64,000 nucleotides of DNA. Source: Bacillota bacterium (GTDB lineage Bacteria > Bacillota > Clostridia > Lachnospirales > Lachnospiraceae). How positions within the stretch are numbered: the first letter of the stretch is position 1; every line of letters starts with the position of its first letter. The stretch spans positions 1-64,000 of the forward strand of contig JAFAGA010000083.1 in the NCBI GenBank assembly GCA_023423045.1, given 5' to 3'. Below, piece by piece: positions 51,105 through 60,017 of the stretch. The notes under the pieces were generated by a model, which was given only the letters and a program-made list of their open reading frames with translations, ran no database searches and was not told the origin of the DNA. A program made the translations under genes and the position numbers.

Positions 51105-51848
51105 ATGCGTAAGAGAAACTGTCTGTTTTGTTGTTCAGGTGATAATGAATTGAGTAAAGAACACGTAATTGCTCAATGGCTACTTAACGAAGTTGGAATA
51201 TATGACAACATTTTAAAAATGTACCATATAAACACATACGGTATGCTGAAATCCGAAAGAATGCAAGTATTTAATAAACTTGTAAATGGATTGGTTTGTG
51301 AAAAATGTAATAATGGTTGGATGTCAAATTTGGAAGGTGAAAACAAGGAAACTATAATTAGCTTTATGAACCTAGATAGTTTAGACCAAATTCACCATGC
51401 AATCGAATTTATTAGTAAAAACCATATGATGTTGGCAAAATGGATTTTTAAAAATGCAATTCTTTTTAATTATACGGTGAATTATAGAAAAATTGTTCCG
51501 CGTAAGCATTTTATAAATTTATATAATGGAATATTACCAGATGATGTATTTATAGATATTGGTTTTGTTAAAGAATATGAAAATGATTTCAACTGGTCAA
51601 TGGGACAAAACATATTTGCCATCAGACCTCAAAATATTGAAGACTATGATTTTAGTCAAAATTACAAAATTTCATTTCAATTTAGGCATTTATTAGTTAA
51701 GGTAATAAGGTATCGCAGCTATCATAATCTTTATTATAAAAACGAAGGCGCTATATCCTTATATCCGCATTTTGGATTAAAAGAGGATTTTAAGTATTTC
51801 AATGACTTGGTTGAATTTGATGCACATGGTGCTATACAAGTATATTAG
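51105..51848 (+). CDS. HNH-endonuclease-like zinc protein
   Basis: 247 residues on the plus strand, against the phage genes. The N-terminus reads NCLFCCSGDNELSKEHVIAQ (CxxC followed by EHV and W) and, 40 residues on, LVCEKCNNGWMSNLEGE. The pattern CxxC...EHV...CxxCNxGWM is shared by a widespread, poorly characterised family resembling HNH nucleases in their zinc site. The remainder is Ile/Asn/Lys-rich without features. AAAGGAG lies upstream of ATG 51105 and a strong terminator follows, so it is an autonomous cargo gene (moron), possibly defensive. Function unproven. Confidence 0.75.
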   Translation: MRKRNCLFCCSGDNELSKEHVIAQWLLNEVGIYDNILKMYHINTYGMLKSERMQVFNKLVNGLVCEKCNNGWMSNLEGENKETIISFMNLDSLDQIHHAIEFISKNHMMLAKWIFKNAILFNYTVNYRKIVPRKHFINLYNGILPDDVFIDIGFVKEYENDFNWSMGQNIFAIRPQNIEDYDFSQNYKISFQFRHLLVKVIRYRSYHNLYYKNEGAISLYPHFGLKEDFKYFNDLVEFDAHGAIQVY

Positions 51849-51854
51849 ATTTAT

Positions 51855-51889
51855 AAACTACCAGCTATCAGTATTTCTGGTAGTTTTTT
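51855..51889 (+). terminator. Terminator of the HNH-like gene
   Basis: Arms AAACTACCAG (51855-51864) and CTGGTAGTTT (51877-51886) with a U-tract to 51889, just after the stop at 51848. Confidence 0.9.
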
Positions 51890-51944
51890 ATAGTACTAAA
51901 AATATAATTTGGTATGAAAAGATATTTTAAAAAGAACTCATCAC

Positions 51945-51984
51945 AAAAAAATAGCCGCCAAGTGAAATTAATCACCGAGCGGCT
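51945..51984 (-). terminator. Terminator of the phage lysis/tail operon
   Basis: On the minus strand AGCCGC (51979-51984) pairs with GCGGCT (51953-51958), with inner GGTG/CACT pairing, then a U-rich tail. It lies 12 bp after the lysin stop and converges on the terminator of the HNH-like gene. Confidence 0.85.
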
Positions 51985-51995
51985 TTAACAGTTAA

Positions 51996-52700
51996 TTATT
52001 CTTTTTTGATAAATGCATCGGTAAATCCGGCTGCCTTAACCTTGGAAAGTACGGCTTCAGCATTAGATTTTGAAGCAAATGCACCTACCTGTACCCTATA
52101 ATATTTCTTATTTTCTTTCTCTTCTTCTGCCTGCAGTCCCTCTTTTACTGCATTTCTAAAGGAGTCCATGGTTTCACCATGCCTTGGAAACCAGTGCATT
52201 ACATCTGCATGGTTACTGGATATACCAAGTTTATAGCCTTCACTGTGACAGATGATATTGTTTTCATTTAGACCATACAACTTGCAAAGATACACGCAAA
52301 GTTCAACAGCTTCATTAAATACCTTACTGAAGTATGACCTATCGGTTAAGTTATCCTCACATATCTCAAAACTGATATGTGTGTCATTGGCAGAGCCTTT
52401 CCATCCACTACTACAATGCCACCCGCGGTGGTTCCAAGGCAATGTTTGGTAGGTAGCTATCGAACCATCCGCCAACTTGCCAATAAAGGCATGAACGCAT
52501 ACCTGCTTTCCACCTGGCTTATCTTGGTTCCAGTGGTTATTGTATTGGCTCTTACCGAGGAGTCCGTCATCAGGGCCAACATAACGTTTCAGCCATGAAT
52601 TACTAGCACCAGTGGAATGTACCATAATTCCTTTGGGTGTTATGGTTTTGGCTGCTTTGTAACAGGCATTTTTCGTAAATATCAATTTATACAAATTCAA
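51996..52700 (-). CDS. Phage endolysin: Amidase_2 plus SPOR domain
   Basis: Cleaves the amide bond of host peptidoglycan at lysis. The start is TTG 52700 (MNLYKLIFTKNACYKAAKTI), with GAGGTG six bases upstream; the GTG at 52709 is part of that site. The Amidase_2 (T7 lysozyme-like) domain spans about 22-165: GIMVHSTGASNSWLKRYVGP (zinc His), WNHRGWHCSSG, HISFEICEDN, and CHSEGYKLGISSNHADVMHW (second His). A C-terminal SPOR domain follows (YYRVQVGAFASKSNAEAVLS), a wall-binding module for denuded glycan. The 234 residues are normal for clostridial phage lysins. Confidence 0.94.
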   Translation of the reverse strand: MNLYKLIFTKNACYKAAKTITPKGIMVHSTGASNSWLKRYVGPDDGLLGKSQYNNHWNQDKPGGKQVCVHAFIGKLADGSIATYQTLPWNHRGWHCSSGWKGSANDTHISFEICEDNLTDRSYFSKVFNEAVELCVYLCKLYGLNENNIICHSEGYKLGISSNHADVMHWFPRHGETMDSFRNAVKEGLQAEEEKENKKYYRVQVGAFASKSNAEAVLSKVKAAGFTDAFIKKE

Positions 52701-52718
52701 TATTATCACCTCATATTT

Positions 52719-54230
52719 TTAATTGGCTGGTAGGGTTGATGGGTACAGATGATAAGTAAATTTCAAATCGCAATAAGCACTAGCCGAAGTACCATCACTT
52801 CCCATACTGATATACAGCCCATAACCGGAAGGTACTCGGCCCTGACGCATTTGAATATCAGTATGCAACCCTGCATTTGAACTTTCAGCACCGATAGGTG
52901 TGCTGCGTGATATTCTGGTAAAGTTCACTTCATCGTTTGAGATATATAGGTCTAGTTCTTTTTCACTTGTATCCGATTGACGGCAAAGAGTAACTAAATG
53001 ACAATCATAAGCCGTCGGATAAAGCAATCCGCCCTGTCCTCCTATAATCACGCTACCAATAGGTAATAATGTTTGTAAAGGTCCTCGAACACTATTAATA
53101 CCGCCTGCTCCGGTAGTATTACCGCTAAGGACATATCTTAAATAGCTTGCTCTGGTGAATGCATTGATCGTAGCTGTTGCGGTAGAGGTAAGCGTCAATG
53201 TTGACGTCGCATTTTCTGCTCTTTCCAATAAGAATAGACTCTCACCGGAAGGAATGGTTATATCACCGATGGAGAAAATCCGACTCGTCCAATAAGCTGC
53301 ACAAGCCGGATTTGGTGATGTTCCTGATCCATAAACAATATTCGCTACATCTTGGATGCCCCTTATAGCTTCTGCAAGTTTCTTTACTGTATTGCGAAGG
53401 GTGCCTTGGTTTAGTACCTGTACATTGTTTGTAGCAGGACTACCCAAAGACGTAACAAAGGTATATGTTACCGTGCCGATTACTACGTTGTTTCCGCTAT
53501 TTATACTCGTAAAAGTGATAGCCCCTCTTCGGCTAATTAAATCCGGTGCAGTAGCAGTTTCTATCGGATGCAAATGGTTCAGAATAATACCAGTCCGAGT
53601 ATATAGTGTGTCACGCATTTCTTCAATTAGACCGTGCGTAGTGTTAAGCAAATTATAGTTATCATTTAAAAGACCGTGTGTGGTATTTAATACTGTATAG
53701 TTATCCTCTAATAAACCATGCGTCGTGTTCAAAATAACATAGGTATCATTTAAAAGATCATGTGTGGTGTTTAGTAAATCATAATTGTTATTTAGCAAGT
53801 TATAAATTAGATTGAGTAAACTATTTATTTCAACAACATCTAATTCAGCTAATGCTGATAGCACTTGATTCAGCCACTCCTGTGCAGGAGGTTCTGGTGG
53901 CTCGACAATTCCATCTAAAAGGGCATCCTCAACTATGGTTAATATTCGAACGCTTTTTCCAACCACATCACCGTAAGTAACCCTTATTTCCAACCGTCCA
54001 ACACCGACAAGCAGTGTATCTGTAGCACTAGGCGACCATGTAAGAACCCCATCCATGTAGTTCGTTACAACCGGATAGGCAACTCCATCAGGCCTACTAT
54101 AAATCGCATTTAAGGATGCTCCAGGGTATCTATCTTCCAATAAGCTAGATACATCAAATTCAATATTTCTATAGTGGTGCTCACCGCGCCGACCAATGAA
54201 CACCGTTGCTACTTTCGTTAAATCAATCAT
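52719..54230 (-). CDS. Phage baseplate/receptor-binding fibre with heptad stalk
   Basis: 503 residues. The N-terminal 105 residues form a beta domain (TKVATVFIGRRGEHHYRNIE) of the kind that anchors upper-baseplate or fibre proteins. Residues about 130-205 are a near-perfect heptad array of the form LLN-TTH / LLN-DNY, with a 14-residue superperiod (for example DLLNTTHDLLNDTY and TVLNTTHGLLNDNY), suggesting a slender trimeric coiled coil. The remaining 290 residues are beta-rich and probably the receptor-binding head. Its ATG overlaps the holin stop. Host-range determinant by inference. Confidence 0.8.
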   Translation of the reverse strand: MIDLTKVATVFIGRRGEHHYRNIEFDVSSLLEDRYPGASLNAIYSRPDGVAYPVVTNYMDGVLTWSPSATDTLLVGVGRLEIRVTYGDVVGKSVRILTIVEDALLDGIVEPPEPPAQEWLNQVLSALAELDVVEINSLLNLIYNLLNNNYDLLNTTHDLLNDTYVILNTTHGLLEDNYTVLNTTHGLLNDNYNLLNTTHGLIEEMRDTLYTRTGIILNHLHPIETATAPDLISRRGAITFTSINSGNNVVIGTVTYTFVTSLGSPATNNVQVLNQGTLRNTVKKLAEAIRGIQDVANIVYGSGTSPNPACAAYWTSRIFSIGDITIPSGESLFLLERAENATSTLTLTSTATATINAFTRASYLRYVLSGNTTGAGGINSVRGPLQTLLPIGSVIIGGQGGLLYPTAYDCHLVTLCRQSDTSEKELDLYISNDEVNFTRISRSTPIGAESSNAGLHTDIQMRQGRVPSGYGLYISMGSDGTSASAYCDLKFTYHLYPSTLPAN

Positions 54231-54667
54231 TATTTATCCTCCCGCGAACCGTCCTCTTCTCGGTTATGCAGTTGTTTTAGTACATCCTTAAGTTTTTCTG
54301 GGATAGGTAATCCGATGTGAGTTGCATTTTCGAGGATAGAAATTCCTTCATTACTTAGGTAAAAGAAAATCACTGCTGTACGCAGAACATTTACTTCTGC
54401 ATTACCTACAACCCCTAAAACATTTGTATCGAGCACATGCGCCACACCTACCAATACAAAAATAAGCACCTTTTTAAAGATGCCTTTTGCTCCAATTCTA
54501 CTACACAAGCTTTTATCAATGATTGCACATAACACGCCCGTTATATAATCAATCGCAACAAAGGTGATGAGCGCATAGAGAAAGCCATCAAAGCCACCGA
54601 GAAACCAACCAACAAACCCTCCAGCAACTGTCAATGCGGCTTGTATCTTGTTCCATATCTCTTTCAT
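54230..54667 (-). CDS. Phage holin, toxin-secretion/phage-lysis family
   Basis: 145 residues with an N-terminal basic/amphipathic start (MKEIWNKIQAALTVAGGFVG), three hydrophobic segments (GWFLGGFDGFLYALITFVAI, KKVLIFVLVGVAHVL, LRTAVIFFYLSNEGISILEN) and a charged tail (HNREEDGSREDK). It matches the phi-LC3/Bhl-like holin family with the motif DYITGVLCAI. It forms the membrane lesion that lets the lysin reach the wall. GGAGG lies upstream of ATG 54667. Confidence 0.92.
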   Translation of the reverse strand: MKEIWNKIQAALTVAGGFVGWFLGGFDGFLYALITFVAIDYITGVLCAIIDKSLCSRIGAKGIFKKVLIFVLVGVAHVLDTNVLGVVGNAEVNVLRTAVIFFYLSNEGISILENATHIGLPIPEKLKDVLKQLHNREEDGSREDK

Positions 54668-54698
54668 TCTCTAATCCTCCAATCATATTTTTGCATAC

Positions 54699-54727
54699 AA
54701 AAAGCGCCCCTGGTTATCAAGAGCGCT
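54699..54727 (-). terminator. Weak terminator between fibre and holin genes
   Basis: On the minus strand AGCGCTC (54721-54727) pairs with GGGCGCT (54703-54709, one G-U), followed by five U residues (54699-54703). It lies seven bases after the stop of the fibronectin-repeat protein. Confidence 0.55.
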
Positions 54728-54733
54728 ATAACA

Positions 54734-57202
54734 TTATAGTATCAGTATCAATTCTTGTAGCTGTGTCATTACATCTGCCTTTGGTCTTCCTATACCAAAA
54801 GGTATCCATTCTACTGGTGGTATGTCAAAAGTAGATGCATCATCAAATCCATTAATTTTAGTGATAACCGGTTCAAGTGCAGCGCGAAGCTCTTCTATGT
54901 GTTGTGGCCACCTTTCTATTGTGGTTTTTGAAGAAATGATTTCTTCTCCCCATACAATCGGAGGCAGACAGTGGAATTCACGAATGGTATTAACAGCCGT
55001 ACGAAGAGCATTAATATGCATAGCCTTAACAGAGGTTACATTTGCAGTAATTGTCTCAAAAGGTGATGGCTGAATATTGAATGTTTTTACAATCTCTGCA
55101 CTTGATGTCATTAAGTCACTATCCAAGCATCGGATTGTCACTGTATGGTTTCCATAAGATAATGTTTCTGCTTGAAATACGGTTTTTGTGTTATCTCCGA
55201 GATAGCCATTAGTAGAGAACATCTCAGGATTATTAACACTGCTATACCACGCACCCGAGTTAAGTCTTACTTCAACAATCTGCGTCTGACCATCCGGCTC
55301 TATACCCGTTGTGATCATAAATCGTGGTGTTCTATTGAATGTTGTTCTGCCAGATATTGGGCATTCGATTTTAGGTGCTGTGGGAGGACTGTTTTTCCTA
55401 ACTATATTACTAGTTACATAAGCAGAAACTGCATCGAGTGTATCTGTAACACTGATACGATATCTTGTTGATGTACCAGGCAAATTTGATGCTTCCGCTA
55501 CGTAAGTACCAGATGTTTCACTAGATGCAATCGTTGCCAATGTTTCGTATGATGACCATGGTGGATTACCCATAAATGAAGTACTGCGTTGAATTACATA
55601 ATGTTTGATTGGACTGGTACCAGGTAGCGTTCCACTCCAATTTATTGCTACAGTTGGAGTTTCATATAAAGTCGGCGAAACCGTTAAGATCGAAGGCGGT
55701 GTTGGTAGAATATTTTTACGAACACTGTTTGCTGAGGTCTTCCAATTAGAATAATAATTACTACCTGCTGTTCCTAGTGTGCGAATTCTGAACCTTCGAT
55801 AATACCCACGTGTTGATGGAGGAGACGCGCTCGTTGATCCACTATTTCCAGCGGTCATAACTGTTTTAAGTGGACTCCACACACCCCAAGTACTATCATC
55901 ACTAGAATCGCTGTACTCCAGCTCATAACCTATAATTGCATTGCCAGCTCCCGCAGTAGCCCCATTCCAAGAAAGCGTAATACTTCCTTCAGCTACAGTG
56001 GTACTTAAAGAAAATACGGTCGGTTCACCACAAGCTGTAATATTGCAGTAAATACTGTTACTGATTTTCTCTGTTGAAATAGCCCCGAGAACATCAACGG
56101 TTCTAATGCGAAACTGCGTATAGGTTCCTGAAACATTAGTTACTACGGGATTATAACTACCACTACTGGCATTAAGATTAAGTGTTATGAGTCCATCCCA
56201 TTCACTCCATGTATTGTTATCAGTGGATGTTCGGCTTGAAATCTGATAGCCTTTAATTGCACTTGTTCCTCCTGCTGCTCCAGACCATGTTAGTGTTATA
56301 GTCTCATTGCTGTGAATTTCCGGTGAGGCTATTGCTGTTGTAGGAGCAGATGGCAGCGTATTCTTCCTAACAGTATTTGATGAGACCTTCCACCCCGAGT
56401 AATAGGAACTACCTGCAGTACCACGTGTACGGATACGAAATCTTCTAAAGTTTCCTCTGATAGATGGAGGAGAAACTGACAAACTTCCACTAGTAGCAGT
56501 AGAATTTAAAATAGTAAGCGCTGTCCAACTCCCCCATGTAGAGTTATTTGTCGAATCACTGTACTGAATTTCATAGGCTGATATATCATTATTTGCTCCA
56601 GACTTTGCACCGCTCCAGGATAGGGTTACATTACCCTCTGCCAGTGTACTACTAAGTGAACAAGACGTTGCTGCACTAGCTGCAGTCGTACGGCTTTCCC
56701 AGTTAATTGTTAGTACAATCTTTGTAAGGTCATTTCTTCCCTTAAATGACATGTAGTGAGTTGTGCTAGACCCTGCATCAATAAAAAGGCAATTACTAGC
56801 TCCACTTCCTATGGAATCAATTAATGCCGTTGAAATATTTATAATTTTATCACCCTGCCCTGCAGAGATATCATAATTGTAGGCAGAACTTACTTTGGTT
56901 GGACGGGGAGCATTTATATTGGTTGAAGAGCTCAAAGACGGGATACCAGTTTGGTTCCCAGCATAAAGCGTCATCGTGCGCTCGCTACCCCAGGCACCAG
57001 CTCCTGTTCGTGTAAGTGCAAGGGACGCACTTGTCGGGTAATAGTCCTGGTATTGATTTCGTATAGATGTCAGATTAAATATCATAACACCGACGCATTG
57101 ACCTAAATCTTCAAATACCCCTTGCCTTATATCTTGCGTAGTGCCTGGAATATATCTCCCATCACGCCAAGTACATGCATTTGTAGCTTGGTAATTTGCC
57201 AT
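54734..57202 (-). CDS. Phage tail-fibre protein with fibronectin type III repeats
   Basis: 822 residues. The N-terminal 170 residues resemble a carbohydrate-binding-like beta domain (GIPSLSSSTNINAPRPTKVS). Four fibronectin type III units follow, with near-identical signatures: GNVTLSWSGAKSGANNDISA, ETITLTWSGAAGGTSAIKGY, GSITLSWNGATAGAGNAIIG and PTVAINWSGTLPGTSPIKHY. An Ig-like unit (FNRTPRFMITTGIEPDGQTQ) and a C-terminal helical piece (HINALRTAVNTIREFHCLPP) complete it. Such repeats are common in tail and baseplate proteins that touch surface glycans. GAGGTGAG lies upstream of ATG 57202. Confidence 0.85.
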   Translation of the reverse strand: MANYQATNACTWRDGRYIPGTTQDIRQGVFEDLGQCVGVMIFNLTSIRNQYQDYYPTSASLALTRTGAGAWGSERTMTLYAGNQTGIPSLSSSTNINAPRPTKVSSAYNYDISAGQGDKIINISTALIDSIGSGASNCLFIDAGSSTTHYMSFKGRNDLTKIVLTINWESRTTAASAATSCSLSSTLAEGNVTLSWSGAKSGANNDISAYEIQYSDSTNNSTWGSWTALTILNSTATSGSLSVSPPSIRGNFRRFRIRTRGTAGSSYYSGWKVSSNTVRKNTLPSAPTTAIASPEIHSNETITLTWSGAAGGTSAIKGYQISSRTSTDNNTWSEWDGLITLNLNASSGSYNPVVTNVSGTYTQFRIRTVDVLGAISTEKISNSIYCNITACGEPTVFSLSTTVAEGSITLSWNGATAGAGNAIIGYELEYSDSSDDSTWGVWSPLKTVMTAGNSGSTSASPPSTRGYYRRFRIRTLGTAGSNYYSNWKTSANSVRKNILPTPPSILTVSPTLYETPTVAINWSGTLPGTSPIKHYVIQRSTSFMGNPPWSSYETLATIASSETSGTYVAEASNLPGTSTRYRISVTDTLDAVSAYVTSNIVRKNSPPTAPKIECPISGRTTFNRTPRFMITTGIEPDGQTQIVEVRLNSGAWYSSVNNPEMFSTNGYLGDNTKTVFQAETLSYGNHTVTIRCLDSDLMTSSAEIVKTFNIQPSPFETITANVTSVKAMHINALRTAVNTIREFHCLPPIVWGEEIISSKTTIERWPQHIEELRAALEPVITKINGFDDASTFDIPPVEWIPFGIGRPKADVMTQLQELILIL

Positions 57203-57213
57203 TCTTACTCACC

Positions 57214-57717
57214 TCATTCATACACTGCTGTAACTAGAGAATTCACTGTTCCGCATAGAATAGAATTTAATCTCGTATCTGTGATATTTCCTATAGTTAT
57301 AGACGTAGCTGCCTGCGGAACTAATATCTCTGCTAGGCACAATTCATAGACATCCGAGTTTCGTGTTAAGGCAGGAGCACTTGGTGAGGCAGTTGCTGTT
57401 CCCGTTAGAACTGTAATAATGATATTCCTTTCAAGAAAGCTCCATCGCATAACAATTCGATCAATCCTAGGGAATGAACCATTTGCAGTTTCTAGTGTCT
57501 TGCTAAGCACTGCAGTATTCTCATAATGATATCCGTTAATCCAACCACTTCCAACTGCTATATTTACTGCCATTCCTGAACCTGGAGTCACTTGCAGATT
57601 TGTAGTATCCTTATAAAATATGCCATTCGAAACTAAGCTGCCAAAATAGGTAGCAAAATCAGTGGCATCGTAAATCCGGTCACCGTTGGAAGAGTTGAAA
57701 AATCCACTCTTTTCCAA
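57214..57717 (-). CDS. Phage baseplate/structural protein
   Basis: 167 residues, starting at TTG 57717 with GGAGGG seven bases upstream. The segment FFNSSNGDRIYDATDFATYF, then GSGMAVNIAVGSGWINGYHY and FPRIDRIVMRWSFLERNIII, is typical of a small structural protein found between the tail lysin-like protein and the fibre in clostridial siphophages. A role in tail-tip assembly is likely; I do not know a precise name. Confidence 0.7.
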   Translation of the reverse strand: MEKSGFFNSSNGDRIYDATDFATYFGSLVSNGIFYKDTTNLQVTPGSGMAVNIAVGSGWINGYHYENTAVLSKTLETANGSFPRIDRIVMRWSFLERNIIITVLTGTATASPSAPALTRNSDVYELCLAEILVPQAATSITIGNITDTRLNSILCGTVNSLVTAVYE

Positions 57718-57749
57718 AACAACACCCTCCTTCTTTTATATATTTTAAA

Positions 57750-60014
57750 TTAGCTGGGGTCAGCCAAAAAGCATACGCTAAACGGAAGCCACTCATTACC
57801 TGTGATGTTCGAAGCATACTCGTTAGTGCCATAACGTGCTGCAGTACATTGTCCGTTTTCACCTACTACAAACAGCCACTTATTCGTACTTGAGCCTTGA
57901 CATAAGGTACGAAAATCATAATTTGGCCTGAACCCTACTGGCAATGTGAACATACTCGTCGCTGAAGCCGAGTTTATGGTAGCACCAGTAGGCGGAGAAC
58001 ATGCACCAAATAAATGCACCACCCGTCCAACTCTTCGGTATCTAGGCCGCTGTGCTGTTCCTCCTATATAAGCTGTAAAATCATTCTGAAATTCTGCATC
58101 CTGTACAAACTGCCACCCAGTATCTCCACCATAAATAATACCTGTGGTAGCGTCTCCATTAACACAAACGGGACCTCCCTCTAGATTTAAATACATGGGC
58201 GATGACAATCCGTTATTTCGTGTCATAATCTCATTACCGTCAAAGACCATATTTACTCCACCAGATACACCGATCTGTAACGGATTATCGGACGACGTAA
58301 GACTTATATCTCGATTCGGTAACTGTATCGAATTAAACTCACCTTTCTCGCTATAAGTAGATGTTCTTACAACTCCATTATCAATAGCTGTTACCGTAAA
58401 ATTCTCACCTTCATAAGTGAATGTACTTGATACAATAGGCAGGTTAGCCACAAGAAGTAGGTCTCCATTTCTGGGGTCAGCTAAAAGATTTCCTGATTCA
58501 GTGAGTGCATATAATCCATTTACATATGCCGTGCCATAGTCTGATAACCAAACATAGATATCCCATATTGTTTTAGTAGAACTTGCGGACTTAACTACTT
58601 TGATATCAGTCGGTAAAAATGGACTTTTATCTCTTGTATAAGCTTGCACAAAGGATTGAATGGATATGGTCGAGAAAGATGATGTAGAATAAACATATCC
58701 TTCAATGGTACCCATTTTGGGAGTTGTTCCAGTACCAATATAATCGAACTTAAAGGCAATACGATTAAATGAACCATTAATGACAACCCTTGCAACATGG
58801 TAGTATTTTCCCAGCGTTGGGTCATTACCTCCTGCTGTTGATGTATTTGCAGCAAGTCTAGCAGAACTAATCATGACACCACCTGAGAATTTTTGAAGAT
58901 CAGTCCACTCATTTGATGCACCGAGCATTTCAGTAAGGCCTGTCGGAGCTCCAAGAGATGTTCGTACTTGGCTAAATTCAGATTTAAGTTTTTGTGCAAT
59001 TGTAAGCTCAGCCTTTCCAAAGGTTACATTAATACTCTGTCCTTCTGCATCATAGCTTTCTTCCACTTCTTCGATACGGGCTGTCATCGTAACTCCCCAC
59101 TTTTTTGAAATAACCTGTACAACCTGACCGAGATCATAATCCGTCTTATAGGTTAAGTTACTGTGGTTATTGACAATCACATCAAAGGAATTAGACATGG
59201 AAAACTCTGAGAGCCTTGTCAGACCACGAAGGATTAATGCCTCATCATAGTCCGTTGGAAAATCTGCAACACGAAGATCCTTCGCATCTACAAATACTTC
59301 TCTTCGTTCTTCCCCAGCGCCGTTATAGATATACTCAAAAATACGACCATTCTCACCTTCTCCTTCTCCTCCAATCTTAGCTGTATTGGCATAAGTTGCT
59401 GTGTTTTTTGTTAATGTTTGATCCAGTAAGTTATCATATTCCTTTGAAAACACAGCTTGAGATGATGTTCCCATATACAAGGTGACCGTTAAGTGACCAG
59501 ACTCTGGTGAAAAGATAGTTTTGATTCCAACGGATGTTGCTGTGCATAGTTCCTGTATTTTATCTAAAAGGTTGGTATACGACACTTGCTGTTTCACTGG
59601 AATATCTAGATTAGGTGACGAAAAACTAATATCTGTTATTTGCCTATCAGGATCAGATGGTGATATGACATTGTTGTTTATTAATTGTCCTATACAAGCT
59701 GATAAGTCACCATTCAGCCTCTCCGTATTCCAGATAATTCTTCGTCCTAACAGTATTGTCGCAAACCTTCCACTAACTATAATGATCTCGCTATCTGTTT
59801 GAGATAGTTGTTGAAACTCGATTAATCCAATTTCCTCATCATCGTTCTTCCAGATATAATTTCCCACCTGAAGTAATGCTGCATTTTCAGTGGATGCATT
59901 GGCCTTTAATTCAAACGACCCGCACTGGGAGTAACGTCTAGTCCATCGTAGGTATTCAAATGACTCTACAATTCCGATTAAGGCTCGATGTTGATTAAAT
60001 ACGTATAACTCCAT
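57750..60014 (-). CDS. Phage tail-tip protein (Gp37/endopeptidase-like, tail spike)
   Basis: 754 residues. The N-terminal 350 residues show the pattern of siphovirus tail-associated proteins (FEYLRWTRRYSQCGSFELKA, IGLIEFQQLSQTDSEIIIVS, RFATILLGRRIIWNTERLNG, and VSKKWGVTMTARIEEVEESY near residue 320), matching the ReqiPepy6 Gp37-like family. The C-terminal half is a variable beta-rich region with tail-fibre character (GNEIMTRNNGLSSPMYLNLE). It lies four bases behind Dit, the usual order. GGGGGTG lies upstream of ATG 60014. Confidence 0.85.
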   Translation of the reverse strand: MELYVFNQHRALIGIVESFEYLRWTRRYSQCGSFELKANASTENAALLQVGNYIWKNDDEEIGLIEFQQLSQTDSEIIIVSGRFATILLGRRIIWNTERLNGDLSACIGQLINNNVISPSDPDRQITDISFSSPNLDIPVKQQVSYTNLLDKIQELCTATSVGIKTIFSPESGHLTVTLYMGTSSQAVFSKEYDNLLDQTLTKNTATYANTAKIGGEGEGENGRIFEYIYNGAGEERREVFVDAKDLRVADFPTDYDEALILRGLTRLSEFSMSNSFDVIVNNHSNLTYKTDYDLGQVVQVISKKWGVTMTARIEEVEESYDAEGQSINVTFGKAELTIAQKLKSEFSQVRTSLGAPTGLTEMLGASNEWTDLQKFSGGVMISSARLAANTSTAGGNDPTLGKYYHVARVVINGSFNRIAFKFDYIGTGTTPKMGTIEGYVYSTSSFSTISIQSFVQAYTRDKSPFLPTDIKVVKSASSTKTIWDIYVWLSDYGTAYVNGLYALTESGNLLADPRNGDLLLVANLPIVSSTFTYEGENFTVTAIDNGVVRTSTYSEKGEFNSIQLPNRDISLTSSDNPLQIGVSGGVNMVFDGNEIMTRNNGLSSPMYLNLEGGPVCVNGDATTGIIYGGDTGWQFVQDAEFQNDFTAYIGGTAQRPRYRRVGRVVHLFGACSPPTGATINSASATSMFTLPVGFRPNYDFRTLCQGSSTNKWLFVVGENGQCTAARYGTNEYASNITGNEWLPFSVCFLADPS

Positions 60015-60017
60015 ATG

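Noticed and set aside
53610..53845. Possible CRISPR-like or tandem DNA array
   Set aside because: The periodicity is protein heptads in an open frame of a fibre gene, without unique spacers. No CRISPR array or cas gene is visible anywhere in the window.
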